Source: Roseivirga sp. UBA6052
GTDB taxonomy: Bacteria; Bacteroidota; Bacteroidia; Cytophagales; Cyclobacteriaceae
Assembly: GCA_002427755.1 (NCBI GenBank)
Contig: DIYO01000006.1
Coordinates: forward strand, 1 to 64,000
DNA: 64,000 bases
Reading direction: 5' to 3'
Part shown: in pieces, positions 35,401 through 44,648 of the stretch
Numbering within the stretch: the stretch's first letter is position 1
Layout of the letters: every line of letters starts with the position of its first letter
Position numbers and translations under genes: made by a program
The notes under the pieces: model-generated
Told to the model about the DNA's origin: nothing
Database searches by the model: none
The model's input: only the letters and a program-made list of their open reading frames with translations

Positions 35401-35601
35401 TTTGAGCACAATACCTTCCTCTATCTCCAAAGGTGAAGCACCTGGATAGGTGATGGAAATATTGATGATTTTCGATTCATTCAAAGGGAAGAAGGAAGAC
35501 TTCATTTTGAAAATACCTAGTACTCCAAAAATGATGATGGCGATCATTAGAATGTTGACCGCAACCGAATACTTAATAAAATAGGATATCAGCTTTCTCA
35601 T
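32413..35601 (-). CDS. RND-family efflux pump inner-membrane transporter
   Basis: 1062 residues with the AcrB/MexB plan: twelve membrane helices in two halves and two large periplasmic loops. The proton-relay motif GILVDDGIVIAENI is in helix 4, and the pseudo-symmetric GIMVNDGLVLIGKFN in helix 10. The first helix begins at residue 10 (YSVAVNILMIAIIIFGVLG). It pumps drugs, lipids or toxic compounds; HAE-type rather than heavy-metal type because the acidic DD is present without a CzcA-like DFG.. block. Five bases separate it from the adaptor gene. Confidence 0.93.
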   Translation of the reverse strand: MRKLISYFIKYSVAVNILMIAIIIFGVLGIFKMKSSFFPLNESKIINISITYPGASPLEIEEGIVLKIEDNLKGVVGIDRVTSVSNENAGTISVEVEKGRDIDVMVQEVKNAVDRVPGYPSGMEPIVVNKTESVRPTISFALSGDNVPLKTLKDIALEIENDLRGIDGISQVSISGYPAEEIEIAVREKDLLAYNLTFAEVAQTVARENILVTGGNIKTDIEEYLIRANSKSYVAKELDYLVVRADPSGNVIRLRDVATVKDRFAESPNASFYNGEQAVNISISNTNDEDLISTAENVKEYITGFNQRYTNVKLEVVSDASVTLVQRTQLLTENALVGMLLVLGFLSLFLNTRLAFWVAVGLPIAFLGMFIFAPGLEVTINVLSLFGMIIVIGILVDDGIVIAENIYHHYEKGKSRVRAAIDGTLEVVPPIVSAILTTILAFSTFLFLDGRIGEFFGEVSVVVLLTLSISLIEALIILPAHIAHSKALTKEDPNQKKSLIARVFSKLREVNKIGDAIIMFLRDKTYVHVIRFALKNRFLTLAMAFSLLILTIGAIGGGMIRTTFFPLIASDQVSVTLKMPEGTSVSITDSILTMIEEKAWIVNEEFTARQTGNVQVVENVIKKLGPGTANGSLTINLLPGESRDFPSTDVGNAIRKATGPVYGVEALTFGGGRNFGGSPIAISLLGNNIQELKAAKEEIKTEMVNNPLLKDITDNDPQGIKEINIQLKDKAYLLGLNTQDVMNQVRNGFFGFQAQRFQRGQDEIRVWVRYNAENRSSINNLDEMKIAAPDGSRIPFKEIATYSIERGEIAINHLDGRREVQMTADLSDPSESAPDILNDLRNNVVPDILSRYPSVTPLYDGQKREQNKLTDSATTIIPIIVFLIYVTIAFTFRSYGQPLLLLLLIPLSLIGVAWGHYIHGFPINILSWLGIIALIGIMVNDGLVLIGKFNGYLKEGMNYDEALFEASKSRFRAIFLTSITTIAGLAPLILETSRQAQFLIPMAISIAYGIGVATILTLVILPIYLSLANSFKVSTKWLITGKQIPKEEVERAVLELKTEIHD

Positions 35602-35606
35602 GATAC

Positions 35607-36734
35607 TTATTCTATATTACCAGTACTCGGACTAATCTTTACCAACATGCCTTCATAAGCGCCCGGTAAAGGACGACTGAGGATTTGCGTACCGTCTTGC
35701 AAGCCTTTAACAATGGCTGTTTTGTCGGTGTAGTAGACAGGGTTTACTTGTAGGATTTGAAGTTTACCGTCATTCACAGCGAATAGTTGATTTTCATTGA
35801 CCAATAAGGTTCTCGGTATTTCTAAGGCATCTGTCTCTGATCGAGCAGCAATATTTGCCTCCATATACATGCCTTCTATCAAGTTTTCTCCTTTTACACC
35901 TATGTAAACTTTAACAGTTTGTGTCGTCTGATCTAATCTTCCATTGACCCTTCTCACAATACCTTGCCATTCTTTTATTCCTTCCAGGTCTGTAAGTGCT
36001 ACAGGTTCTCCAACTTGAAGTATATCTAGGTATTCTTGGTTTACATCAACTTCTAATTCAAAGTCATCTAGCGCCACGAATTCACCTAATTTTTGTCCTG
36101 AACGAATCAATGTTCCCGGATTAACAACAGATTCTGTAAGTACACCACTAAACGGTGCAGAGATTACGTATTTACTGTATCGCTCCTCAAGATTCTTGAT
36201 GTTGTAGTAGGTTGTAACGATTTGACGACCATTTACAAAGTATTTTTCCTTGTCATTAACAGGTTCGGGTAGGGGGCTTAGGTTCTTATTTAGGTCGAAG
36301 TTTTTGAGATAGCTTTCCCAGTTTTTAAATGACTTAGGGTAATCGAATTTCAAATCAGGCATCATACCTGTTATGAGATCATACAGGCTGGAACGCTGAG
36401 CTAAAAGACTGGTGTAGAACTCTCTACTGTCAATATCCATCAAAATTTCTCCTTTTCTGAATGATTGCCCAGACTTAAATGGTTTAGTACTCTCCTTAAA
36501 TATCCCTTGAACTTCTGAATAGATTTCAACCTTTCTGCTTGCTACGAGATTACCATTTGCTTTTACTACAATGGGTATTTCAGTATTTAGCACAGGTTCT
36601 GCAAATACGGTTTTGATTTGCTTAGGTACCTCGAAAGTAGGTCGGGTGTTATTGTCTATGAGAGTTTTGGCCGTGTAGCCGGCTCCAAAAAGTAGTGCAA
36701 GTCCAATGATCGCACCTATGATTTTCCTTAACAT
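35607..36734 (-). CDS. RND efflux periplasmic adaptor (membrane fusion protein)
   Basis: 375 residues from the ATG at 36734; the longer frame lacks a good start and crosses the upstream spacer. N-terminal anchor helix LRKIIGAIIGLALLFGAGYT, then a barrel-sandwich hybrid (ANGNLVASRKVEIYSEVQG; YVISAPFSGVLTESVVNPGT), a short helical hairpin and beta-barrel segments. It links the RND pump to the TolC channel and is the first gene of the operon. Confidence 0.9.
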   Translation of the reverse strand: MLRKIIGAIIGLALLFGAGYTAKTLIDNNTRPTFEVPKQIKTVFAEPVLNTEIPIVVKANGNLVASRKVEIYSEVQGIFKESTKPFKSGQSFRKGEILMDIDSREFYTSLLAQRSSLYDLITGMMPDLKFDYPKSFKNWESYLKNFDLNKNLSPLPEPVNDKEKYFVNGRQIVTTYYNIKNLEERYSKYVISAPFSGVLTESVVNPGTLIRSGQKLGEFVALDDFELEVDVNQEYLDILQVGEPVALTDLEGIKEWQGIVRRVNGRLDQTTQTVKVYIGVKGENLIEGMYMEANIAARSETDALEIPRTLLVNENQLFAVNDGKLQILQVNPVYYTDKTAIVKGLQDGTQILSRPLPGAYEGMLVKISPSTGNIE

Positions 36735-36839
36735 AAGCTTAGTATTCCTGCCGAATAAAGCGCGAAAATGAACTTTTTGTTCAAGAGAATCTAGTTTTTT
36801 ACATGAATTCGTATCAATCCGTTTTGGTCGGTCAGAACA

Positions 36840-36866
36840 CAAAAAAAACCGACCTGCTGGCCGGTT
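36840..36866 (-). terminator. Terminator upstream of the efflux operon
   Basis: Minus-strand stem AACCGGCC...GGTCGGTT followed by eight T residues. It sits about 50 bases beyond the stop of the small ORF at 36916-37017, and would end transcripts from that ORF or from the GAF gene. Confidence 0.65.
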
Positions 36867-36915
36867 CTTTCACTAAACTTTCAACTAAAACTAACTAAAT
36901 GTTATTCTCAAATCA

Positions 36916-37017
36916 TTAACCAATGATTACATGGAGCAAATACAGGCTACCACTTGCAGCTACCATGGTGGTGAATGCTACTAGGGTATTTTTTGTTTCT
37001 ATGACTAACTTTTTCAT
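36916..37017 (-). CDS. Possible 33-residue single-helix membrane peptide
   Basis: Too short for standard ORF calling. It reads MKKLVIETKNTLVAF, then TTMVAASGSLYLLHVIIG and TAA. A positively charged start is followed by a hydrophobic stretch (residues 11-32) that could be one membrane segment. An A-rich AAAGGATAAGAAA lies just before the ATG, and a strong terminator follows about 50 bases later. The 361 bases between the adaptor start and the GAF gene hold only this ORF and the terminator. Its existence as a gene is inference. Confidence 0.4.
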   Translation of the reverse strand: MKKLVIETKNTLVAFTTMVAASGSLYLLHVIIG

Positions 37018-37095
37018 TTTCTTATCCTTTTGTCTTTGAATACTGTAGTCTACTTTTTTCCCTACCCCCTTGACAGAAAATTTTCTTTACCTCTT

Positions 37096-37644
37096 CTACA
37101 TGAACATTGTCATGGCCATGGAAGATCTATTGCAATCTCTTAAGGTTACTTCCATAAGGCGATTATCTAAGTGGTGCATAACCTGGCCTGCTAAGTTTTC
37201 AAGAGCCTCGGCAATTTTGGGTGTCATCTTACGGGGTTTTGTATCGATGATACAAAGTGTACCTAAAGCAAGTCCCACATCATTTACAAGTGGTTTGCCG
37301 GCATAGAATCTTACACCAGGGGCGCCAGTTACTAATGGGTTGTCGTGGAAGCGTTCATCCTTGGTAGCGTCTTCTACTACTAGTATTTCACCAGGGCGTA
37401 GTATGGCATGTCCGCAGAATGAGACCTCTCTAGGCGTTTGTTTCACATTAAGTCCTTCAGTTGCTTTAAACCATTGTCGGTTTCTGTCTACTAGTGAAAC
37501 CGCTACCATGGGAACGTCCGAAATCATTTTGGCCATTCGTACGATGAAGTCGTAACGTGGCTCGTTTTCAGAATCAAGCACTTCGTATCTATCTAATGCT
37601 CGCTGTCTTAATTTTTCGTTGAAGGGTAATCCGGGCTTTATCAT
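37096..37644 (-). CDS. GAF-domain protein
   Basis: 182 residues, essentially one GAF domain: RYDFIVRMAKMISDVPMVAVSLVD (in parts: MISDVPMVAVSLVDRNRQWF), REVSFCGHAIL, VVEDATKDERFHDNPLV, VRFYAGKPLV and GLALGTLCIID. The FCGHAI...D..D pattern is that of GAF proteins fused elsewhere to histidine kinases. Standing alone it may bind a small ligand or act as a methionine-sulfoxide-reductase-like or redox sensor. The partner is unknown. Confidence 0.85.
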   Translation of the reverse strand: MIKPGLPFNEKLRQRALDRYEVLDSENEPRYDFIVRMAKMISDVPMVAVSLVDRNRQWFKATEGLNVKQTPREVSFCGHAILRPGEILVVEDATKDERFHDNPLVTGAPGVRFYAGKPLVNDVGLALGTLCIIDTKPRKMTPKIAEALENLAGQVMHHLDNRLMEVTLRDCNRSSMAMTMFM

Positions 37645-37794
37645 TTTTCTATCTGTTTTTGTTTTTCTGTCTTGAGAATAGTTTTAAGCATAACCAAAGA
37701 TCAGCAGGTAACAGATGATAAGGTTCAGAGATTCACGAAATCTAAAATCTAAGTGTGATTTAAGGGATGAATAGGTAATACACGTAGAAAAATA

Positions 37795-37850
37795 TCAAAA
37801 AAGGTACTTCAGGCTAATTTAAGGCTGATTGTATATTATTAAAGTACCTT
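37795..37850 (-). terminator. Possible long-loop terminator after the SnoaL-like gene
   Basis: Perfect 9-bp arms AAGGTACTT (37801-37809) and AAGTACCTT (37842-37850) with a 32-base loop. The minus-strand 3' side continues into TTTTTT. The loop is longer than usual, so this is tentative. Confidence 0.35.
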
Positions 37851-37907
37851 AATTAGGAACAAGGCTCCCGTGTTTTCCTAGAAATTTGAAGGAATAAAAG
37901 AGGGATG

Positions 37908-38255
37908 TTATTTTCTTATTACTGTGATTTTGGAGATTAGACTTTCTCGTACTTCATAGACAACTATCAATTCTATGACTTCTTCGCTACCCATTCTACC
38001 AGTAATGCTTTCATGGTCAATTACTTTACTGCCCATCACCATTCGATTTAATAGTTCAGATTTGAGCTGAGGAGATTGCTCAAAAAGGTTGGTGTAGATG
38101 CCTTTTACTTGCTCGTAGCCGCTTGCAATAGGTTTTTGGTCTCCTAGGTTATAAAGACTGATATCTTGGCTCATAACGGACATAAAGCCCTTTATATCAC
38201 GATTATTATAAGTGTCTAATTGTTTTTGAACGACTTGTTCAGGAGTGATTTGCAT
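37908..38255 (-). CDS. SnoaL/NTF2-like fold protein
   Basis: 115 residues from the ATG at 38255 (MQITPEQVVQKQLDTYNNRD); another ATG at 38291 would add a hydrophobic dodecapeptide. The NTF2-like cone is seen in FMSVMSQDISLYNLGD, YEQVKGIYTNLFEQSPQLKS and a C-terminal beta-sheet ending SLISKITVIRK, as in the steroid delta-isomerase-related group. Enzyme or binding function unknown. Confidence 0.8.
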   Translation of the reverse strand: MQITPEQVVQKQLDTYNNRDIKGFMSVMSQDISLYNLGDQKPIASGYEQVKGIYTNLFEQSPQLKSELLNRMVMGSKVIDHESITGRMGSEEVIELIVVYEVRESLISKITVIRK

Positions 38256-38334
38256 TATTATAAAAAGAAAAGTAGAGATAAGGTAAACCATATCTCTACA
38301 ACTCTATTTTTATCTGATAGTTCTGAGTCTGAAA

Positions 38335-40224
38335 TTAATCTTGTCTTACTTGTAAGTAAGCTGTTTTTCTAAAGGCTTCTGAAGGACTTGATGTGACTTG
38401 GAAAATCGCATCGTTAAAGTCTTTATCTCCGCCAGGAATTGTCACGTCTTCAAAGCATAACACGAAGGCGTCACAATCTTCATCATAGAAGATAAGGTTC
38501 TGTTGGTTACCTCTTGCATTAAACTCCCAATCTGAATATTGCTGCGCATGTCCATCGGTAATCTTATTCTTCCAACCGTTGGAGTTTATAAAGAAACCGA
38601 ATACCGTACCGGCAGGGAAGGTTCCCAGCACTTCTACCGTATTACCCGGTATTAAATTACCTCCTGAATAACGAGCACTGGTGTTCGGGAAAATCACAGT
38701 TTTTTCGAGGTCTGCAATGCTGCTCGGAGGATTGTTTGCATTGTATGTATAGTAACCCAATACATTTCTGTAGCCCGCACCTTCATGTAAGAAGGTTACT
38801 TCTACTTGAGCATCTTGTTCTAGATAGAAACTTGAATTAGGATTCTGAAAATATTCAGGATGTGACTCTAAAGCGTTTTCGCCTTCCGCCAATACATCTA
38901 CAAGCATAGTAGTAATGAGTTCAGGACAATAATCTCTTTGAACCATACCCACAGGTGTACCTTGATCATCATAAGGTAATACTGTTTTAAACTGCTTCTC
39001 ATACTTCAATACATGAAAACCACCGAGTCCTTTGGCTACAAATACGTAGCCGTTTTGTGCTGTAACAAAATTGACCGAAGCAGGCTTTACAGGTAAATCC
39101 CAGTGGAAAATTGGGGTAATGATTCCGGTACGTTCTGCATCTTCCCGAAGGGCAATGTTTACGCCATCTTCGCCATTGGCTAAGTAGATAAACTGATTAT
39201 CAATACTCAGGGAGTTGGTATTACCATTTGGCAATAGACTGACTTCTGTTTCTTTAATGGTTTCACCTGTTAAAATGTTAACACTTCTTACACCTTGGCT
39301 ACCCGCGGTAAAATATAGCTCTGTAGAGTCTACTGGAGAAAAGACTAATTCGTATTTACCATCTCTAGGCAAGTCTACCGATTGGTGGTGAGAGGTAGAT
39401 GTATTATAGACTAACTGTAGATTTTCACTTTCTACTTGTTTGATGCTAATTTCAGTTTGATTGTCTACAGCAAGACTTGCATAGTATTCTATATCTCTCA
39501 CTGATGATCCTGATACGCCCTTAGCTCCTGAAAATTCAGTGGCTTGCATGTTTGAAAGGTCATATCGGTCTATTTTGATGATTCCACCAAAGCTTCTACC
39601 AGCAGAAACCAGAATGTAATTATTCGTAACGTGTATGCCATTTGCTGATGCACTAATTCCTGATAGTGCCTTGCTCAAATTGATTCGTTCGTACGACTCT
39701 AATTGATATGTTGCGGTTAGATTTAATTTAAAAAGCGTAGCTCCAATTTTATTACTAGAACCAGCTACCCAAACTACATTGGTCTCGTATGGGTCTAAGG
39801 TTACCGCGTTAATATCGTATCCATCAAAAGGAATAAAGCCTAATGACTCAGGTTCATCAGGATTTGACAGGTCTATAAATTCCAGTGCACCCATGTGTAC
39901 ATTGCCTCTTTTGTGATAAGTAACATATGCCGTGCTTTCTGAGAGGGCAATAGAAGTGGCACTTAATTCAATGTCGCTTACCTCTAGAGGTTCTACGTTA
40001 GCTACGTAGGTCCAATTGTATTCATCTTCAGTGTTTAGATCTGTCGCCTGAGTAGGCGCAATTATAGCTGGAGAATTAACAATCGTTAGGTGCCTTTTAG
40101 AAGATGAATTTTCAGTAGTCTGAAAAAGAGGTTCTTTATGCAAATTATTGTCAGGGAATGGCTCATCTTCTTGACAAGCCGCAATTAGCAATGCTGAGAA
40201 TACAAGCGCGTATAATTTTTTCAT
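38335..40224 (-). CDS. Lipoprotein with beta-propeller-like region and C-terminal DUF4114 domain
   Basis: 629 residues. Signal MKKLYALVFSALLIAAC, then about 400 residues of LVIVD-like propeller repeats (TSIALSESTAYVTYHKRG; ALEFIDLSNPDEPESLGFIP). The C-terminal DUF4114 domain (about 480-615) has VFGFFINSNGWKN and the acidic FEDVTIPGGDKDFNDAIF motif, thought to bind calcium. It is a paralogue of the shorter protein at 55398-56582. Probably surface-exposed; function unknown. Confidence 0.8.
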   Translation of the reverse strand: MKKLYALVFSALLIAACQEDEPFPDNNLHKEPLFQTTENSSSKRHLTIVNSPAIIAPTQATDLNTEDEYNWTYVANVEPLEVSDIELSATSIALSESTAYVTYHKRGNVHMGALEFIDLSNPDEPESLGFIPFDGYDINAVTLDPYETNVVWVAGSSNKIGATLFKLNLTATYQLESYERINLSKALSGISASANGIHVTNNYILVSAGRSFGGIIKIDRYDLSNMQATEFSGAKGVSGSSVRDIEYYASLAVDNQTEISIKQVESENLQLVYNTSTSHHQSVDLPRDGKYELVFSPVDSTELYFTAGSQGVRSVNILTGETIKETEVSLLPNGNTNSLSIDNQFIYLANGEDGVNIALREDAERTGIITPIFHWDLPVKPASVNFVTAQNGYVFVAKGLGGFHVLKYEKQFKTVLPYDDQGTPVGMVQRDYCPELITTMLVDVLAEGENALESHPEYFQNPNSSFYLEQDAQVEVTFLHEGAGYRNVLGYYTYNANNPPSSIADLEKTVIFPNTSARYSGGNLIPGNTVEVLGTFPAGTVFGFFINSNGWKNKITDGHAQQYSDWEFNARGNQQNLIFYDEDCDAFVLCFEDVTIPGGDKDFNDAIFQVTSSPSEAFRKTAYLQVRQD

Positions 40225-40397
40225 CGTTACGAATTTTGCTGGTTGAGCACTTAAAATGGTAAGATAAAATTACGCTTGAGAGAGCTGAAAAGCGGTTTTA
40301 TTCGATAAGCAGACCTTATTTAGCGGTAACTAGTTACTATCTGCTGCTTAGTGATTTTATGCTTTATTAAAGCTGAACTGTAGGGTGTATTTATTAA

Positions 40398-43300
40398 CTA
40401 TCTATTCCTTTTTGCCTTTTTCAAGGCAATGTCATAGTCATCAGGCGTGCCTTTGATATTGATATTTACGAATCGCGTTTTTCTAGTCTCGTCTCGATAA
40501 ATAATATCATCAACTTGTTCTGAATTATCTCTATTTTTTCTGCCAAAGATTTTCTGAACACCTGCACGTGCAATCACTTTAAGTGGAATACGCATATCAT
40601 ATTCCATATCTAAATCGACTCCCTGTGTTCCGGAAATTTCAAAATAACCCAGACTGGTATTCAGGTTCATTTTAGGAATAATAAGATCACCGTTTTGGAG
40701 TTTGAGATTGTTTTTCAATGTATCGAATCTCACTAGGTTCAGGTTCTTGTCAGTAAAGAAACTCGACATAGCGCTGAAAGGAGAGAAGTTGACCAAACTG
40801 CCTTGTACTACCTCAATATCAATATCAAGCTCTGCTTCATCAACAGCAGGTACTAAATCAGGGTGAACATGTATAATACCAGAAACTGCTCCAGTCAGTT
40901 TACCATGCAGGTTATCTGAGATTAATTGGTCTTGCCCGAAATTATCGAACTTGAAGAGTAACTTATCCAAGTCGATATTCTCTAATTCCATATTAGGTTT
41001 GAGGTAAATAAACTCTGGATTTGAACCATTAAAGTATCCGTTCATTCTCATCTGCCCACCTGCAGCATTTAAGCGCATGGTATCTATATAGATATAATGG
41101 TTCTCCTGCATATTACCCTTCAGCTTGAATTCCTCTAGTAAATACTTGTGGTAATTCATTTTGTCTATATCTACCTCGAACTCTAAGTCAGTAAAAGGAA
41201 CCTCAAAAATGTTGAATCCATCCTCATGGTCTACCGTACCTGTTGCTTCATCAGGTTCGGCAGGGATATAAGAAAAGAGTTGATCAAAATCGAGGTTAGG
41301 ACTAGTAAGTTTGAATGTATGAGGTTTCTTAATGCTGTCTTGTTTCAGGTGAATGTTAGCATCTACGGTGAGGCTAGAATTGCCAACACTGCCACCAAAA
41401 TCTGAGATCAGTAATTCCGTGCTGTCGGCATATATCTCTCCGGCAAAACCTTTTAAACGAACCCCGTGCTCTTTCATGTAAGCGCTTAATGGATCCAGCG
41501 AAAGGTTTACGGATTTTAAGTTGTTTTCAAATGTCATTTCGGAATGTCCATGAAAAAGTACATTCTGGAATTCTTCGCTTCGATAATCTTCAGGCACGTA
41601 GTTTTCTCCGTTGTATGAGAAAACATCTTGGAGTTGAATGACTTTAGAATCAAGATCAAAATCTATGATTGATTTTCCATTAGGGTTTTCTTGAAACCAA
41701 AGATCGTAATGGTTGAGTCGGCCATTAAAATGAAAATCACTTTGATCCAACATGCCTCTAAAATCTATTACATTGAAATCCGTAGAATCAATAATCACAT
41801 CTGCATTGAAATCGTGTAATTCATGTGGGTAATTAGTTAAACCGGCATAGAGGTCTTTGATGAAAAACTCACCCAATGGGAGGTAAGGTGACTCCGTAAA
41901 AGCTCTGGCAGTGGTTTTAAATTGAAAACCCATAGTGAAGTTTTTTACCTGTTCATTAAAACCTTCAGTTAAGCTATCCACTTTGGTTATCTCATAAATG
42001 TCTATCAGATTAGATTCAATATTCATATTTACATCTACCGGAATATCAGTATGATGGAGAATAGCCGGAAGGTCAGAGATATCTGCTGTAATGGAGATGT
42101 CTGATTGGCCTGCTTTCAAGCTGAACTGTTCAACTACTGCTTTATGACCATCCATTTCAGCTTTTATATTTAAATCCTTAATTGGTAGATGAAAATCTGG
42201 ACTCGAGAAACTCAGGTTTTCGACAGTTAATTCTGTAAAGTAACTCTCGTTTAATCTCTCTATGGCTTTTGAGGGGTCATCAAGGTCTATGATGTCGTGG
42301 AAATTCATATCAAGGATTACTTTCCCACTTACATCCTCTAGGTCATCGAGACTCAAAAAATCAACTAAGAAATCCAGATTGAATTCTGAACTCACGCTCA
42401 TTTCTATATCTGGTGCATCGAAATTCTTTACGGAGATCGCACCATCAAATTTTCCGGTTTCTGGTGTAGCGCTAAAATCTTCTATGGTTAGGGCCATGGT
42501 CTCTGCAGTGTTTAACTCACCATTGGTAAAATGACCTTTAAAGAAGAGTTCATTTACCGCCTTAGACACTTCGGTGTTTTCAACAAATGCTTCTTCGCAG
42601 CCAAAATCTATCTCTATATGAGGGGAGGTGCCATACGACGGACCCGCCACCGTTGCATTAAAATAGACTTGTCCTCCATTCTCATACCTCGAAAAAACAG
42701 GATCTAGTTCAGGTGGAGCAAAAGCCAAGAATAGATCGAAATTGGGTTTTTGGCCACTGAATTTCAGGTCTAAATCAAGATCGTTTTTAACGTCAATACT
42801 TCCTTCCATTAAGAATGAAGCACTTTCAACTAGCAACTCAGAAGGGCTAAGATTTAGCAGTTCTTTTTCCAAATCGTATGATAGCGCAGTATTGAGGCTC
42901 AAGTGTTTGTCATGGAGAAAGGAAGTATCTCCCTTGATAATCAGATTGAATAAGAAATCAGTATCGAGAGACGCTTCGATTTTATCCTCTAAAATGGAGA
43001 AACCAGACTCTGCATTTTCAATAAAGACTTCAAAAAGCATATCGTTCATACGATTAAGCTTCATGACATCTATATTTTCCAAAGCAATTGACTCTAACTT
43101 AAAGTTGGTGCTTGTCGTAGTTTCTGATGATGTGGTGTCATTGGAAGCTTCAATAGGAGATAAGGCTCTTCCTAAGTTTAATTCACCGTTTTCGTATTGA
43201 ACCAACTGAATCCCACCGTTGCTCAGCTTGATTTTTTTCACTTCATAATTACCATTGATGATGGACCATGCATCGAAACCAATATAAATGTCATCAACAT

Positions 43301-43598
43301 GTACTATCGGCATGCGTCTTGATCTCTTGGTTTCATAGATATTCACATTGTCAAAATCTATGGAGATGTAAGGAAAGTTTTCGAAAGGGGAGATGTGGCT
43401 ATCTTCTATCTGGAATTTGCCCTTGAATGAATTGTTAAGTTGTTTTTGAGCTTCTGCTAGAAGTTCATCTTGCTTATAATAAGCTACTGCTATCACAGCT
43501 CCCAATAGTGTGGTAACTGTTGCAAAAACTAAGATGAACAACCTTGTCCATCTTCTCGATTTACTTCTCCCTTTCACAAGAATTAAAGTAATGCCCAA
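40398..43598 (-). CDS. AsmA-family protein
   Basis: 1066 residues. N-terminal anchor helix (FILVFATVTTLLGAVIAVAYY), then the AsmA entry motif (FQIEDSHISPFENFPYISID; VHVDDIYIGFDAW) and a long beta-groove of repeating strands. The C-terminal AsmA_2-like region has NGDLIIPKMNLNTSLGYFEI and GTQGVDLDMEYDMRIPLKVI. Family members span the envelope and are linked to lipid transport or outer-membrane assembly. No ATG precedes the anchor helix; the start is TTG at 43598 or GTG at 43577. Confidence 0.87.
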   Translation of the reverse strand: MGITLILVKGRSKSRRWTRLFILVFATVTTLLGAVIAVAYYKQDELLAEAQKQLNNSFKGKFQIEDSHISPFENFPYISIDFDNVNIYETKRSRRMPIVHVDDIYIGFDAWSIINGNYEVKKIKLSNGGIQLVQYENGELNLGRALSPIEASNDTTSSETTTSTNFKLESIALENIDVMKLNRMNDMLFEVFIENAESGFSILEDKIEASLDTDFLFNLIIKGDTSFLHDKHLSLNTALSYDLEKELLNLSPSELLVESASFLMEGSIDVKNDLDLDLKFSGQKPNFDLFLAFAPPELDPVFSRYENGGQVYFNATVAGPSYGTSPHIEIDFGCEEAFVENTEVSKAVNELFFKGHFTNGELNTAETMALTIEDFSATPETGKFDGAISVKNFDAPDIEMSVSSEFNLDFLVDFLSLDDLEDVSGKVILDMNFHDIIDLDDPSKAIERLNESYFTELTVENLSFSSPDFHLPIKDLNIKAEMDGHKAVVEQFSLKAGQSDISITADISDLPAILHHTDIPVDVNMNIESNLIDIYEITKVDSLTEGFNEQVKNFTMGFQFKTTARAFTESPYLPLGEFFIKDLYAGLTNYPHELHDFNADVIIDSTDFNVIDFRGMLDQSDFHFNGRLNHYDLWFQENPNGKSIIDFDLDSKVIQLQDVFSYNGENYVPEDYRSEEFQNVLFHGHSEMTFENNLKSVNLSLDPLSAYMKEHGVRLKGFAGEIYADSTELLISDFGGSVGNSSLTVDANIHLKQDSIKKPHTFKLTSPNLDFDQLFSYIPAEPDEATGTVDHEDGFNIFEVPFTDLEFEVDIDKMNYHKYLLEEFKLKGNMQENHYIYIDTMRLNAAGGQMRMNGYFNGSNPEFIYLKPNMELENIDLDKLLFKFDNFGQDQLISDNLHGKLTGAVSGIIHVHPDLVPAVDEAELDIDIEVVQGSLVNFSPFSAMSSFFTDKNLNLVRFDTLKNNLKLQNGDLIIPKMNLNTSLGYFEISGTQGVDLDMEYDMRIPLKVIARAGVQKIFGRKNRDNSEQVDDIIYRDETRKTRFVNINIKGTPDDYDIALKKAKRNR

Positions 43599-43815
43599 TA
43601 ATTAGAAAGTCTATAGTTAATCTTTAAATTTTCAATATTTAAAATCAGAGCTCGTCTGGTTTTAATCCCAAGTCGAAACGATTTGTTGGGCTAATTCTTA
43701 AAGAATTAAGAATTGCTAAGAGTAATAAATCTTAAGATTACCCCTTGTATTACTGTTGATTGCAAGTTGAACTTTAAATGATTAAATCGGCTGGTAGGTT
43801 AATCGTTAAAATATC

Positions 43816-44604
43816 ATGAAACACGCAATAGTAATCTCCATCATTCTTAGTTTTTTAGGCTTTTGGGTTAATGCCCAAGAAGTAGATTCTGTTAAAATAG
43901 ATACTGATAGGCCCACACGTTCTTACAGCCCTAAAACAGTACCAAAAGGACGTTTTTTACTAGAGACAGGCTTTGAGGTTAACCAAGACAATCACACATC
44001 AAGGGTAAATAGAGATGATCTTCAAACTACCTCTACTACCTATAATATTTCCGTTTTAAGATACGGTATTACCAAAGGCATTGAATTAAGGTTTTCCCAA
44101 GCCCTAGTCAATTTTCAAGATGAAGATACGGGTACGATAATCGAAACTGGTGCAGAACTGACCCCCACACTAATAGGGGCTAAGGCTAAGTTGATTGAAA
44201 GTAAGCGAGGCAATACAACAGTTTCTTTTTTGGCCCAAGTTGGTGGTTCATTTCTAAGTGATGTTGAAACGGGCGCCATCTTAGAAACCATGTTAGTTGT
44301 AAGGCATAGCCTTACTGATCGATTAGACTTTGGTTACAACCTGGGAGGTCTTTACGTAGAGAATGTAATTGACTATCAGACTTTTGTTAGCGGATATTTA
44401 AGCTATGCTGTATCGAACAAAGTGAGTGTTTTTACAGAGTCTTACTATAACAGTGGAGGAGGAGGTCCGGATATTTCACAGATCCTAGGAGGTTTCCAGT
44501 TCAAGCTCAATCCAAAAATTCAGATTGATGTGTTCGGTGGGACAAAGATTGATCCTTTGGCCTCAGATGTGCTTTTTGGCTTTGGTGCTGGATTCTTATT
44601 TTAA
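43816..44604 (+). CDS. Outer-membrane transporter (Phenol_MetA_deg-like barrel)
   Basis: 262 residues. Signal peptide KHAIVISIILSFLGFWVNAQ, then IDTDRPTRSYSPKTVPKGRF and GFEVNQD. Alternating beta strands (YNISVLRYGITKGIELRFSQ) end in a terminal aromatic residue (GFGAGFLF). This matches the pfam13557 group of barrel proteins annotated as transporters. The substrate is unknown. It is divergent from the AsmA gene. Confidence 0.82.
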   Translation: MKHAIVISIILSFLGFWVNAQEVDSVKIDTDRPTRSYSPKTVPKGRFLLETGFEVNQDNHTSRVNRDDLQTTSTTYNISVLRYGITKGIELRFSQALVNFQDEDTGTIIETGAELTPTLIGAKAKLIESKRGNTTVSFLAQVGGSFLSDVETGAILETMLVVRHSLTDRLDFGYNLGGLYVENVIDYQTFVSGYLSYAVSNKVSVFTESYYNSGGGGPDISQILGGFQFKLNPKIQIDVFGGTKIDPLASDVLFGFGAGFLF

Positions 44605-44648
44605 TCTAATTGTATAAGAATCGAGTTCAAATAGCAAGTGAAATAAGA

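Noticed and set aside
36735..36842. N-terminal extension of the efflux adaptor to 36842
   Set aside because: It starts at GTG in the terminator region and would put 36 polar residues before the anchor helix; the ATG at 36734 is better.
42742..43200. 152-codon open frame opposite the AsmA gene
   Set aside because: Low-complexity serine/lysine-rich shadow frame with no start context and no conservation signal visible.
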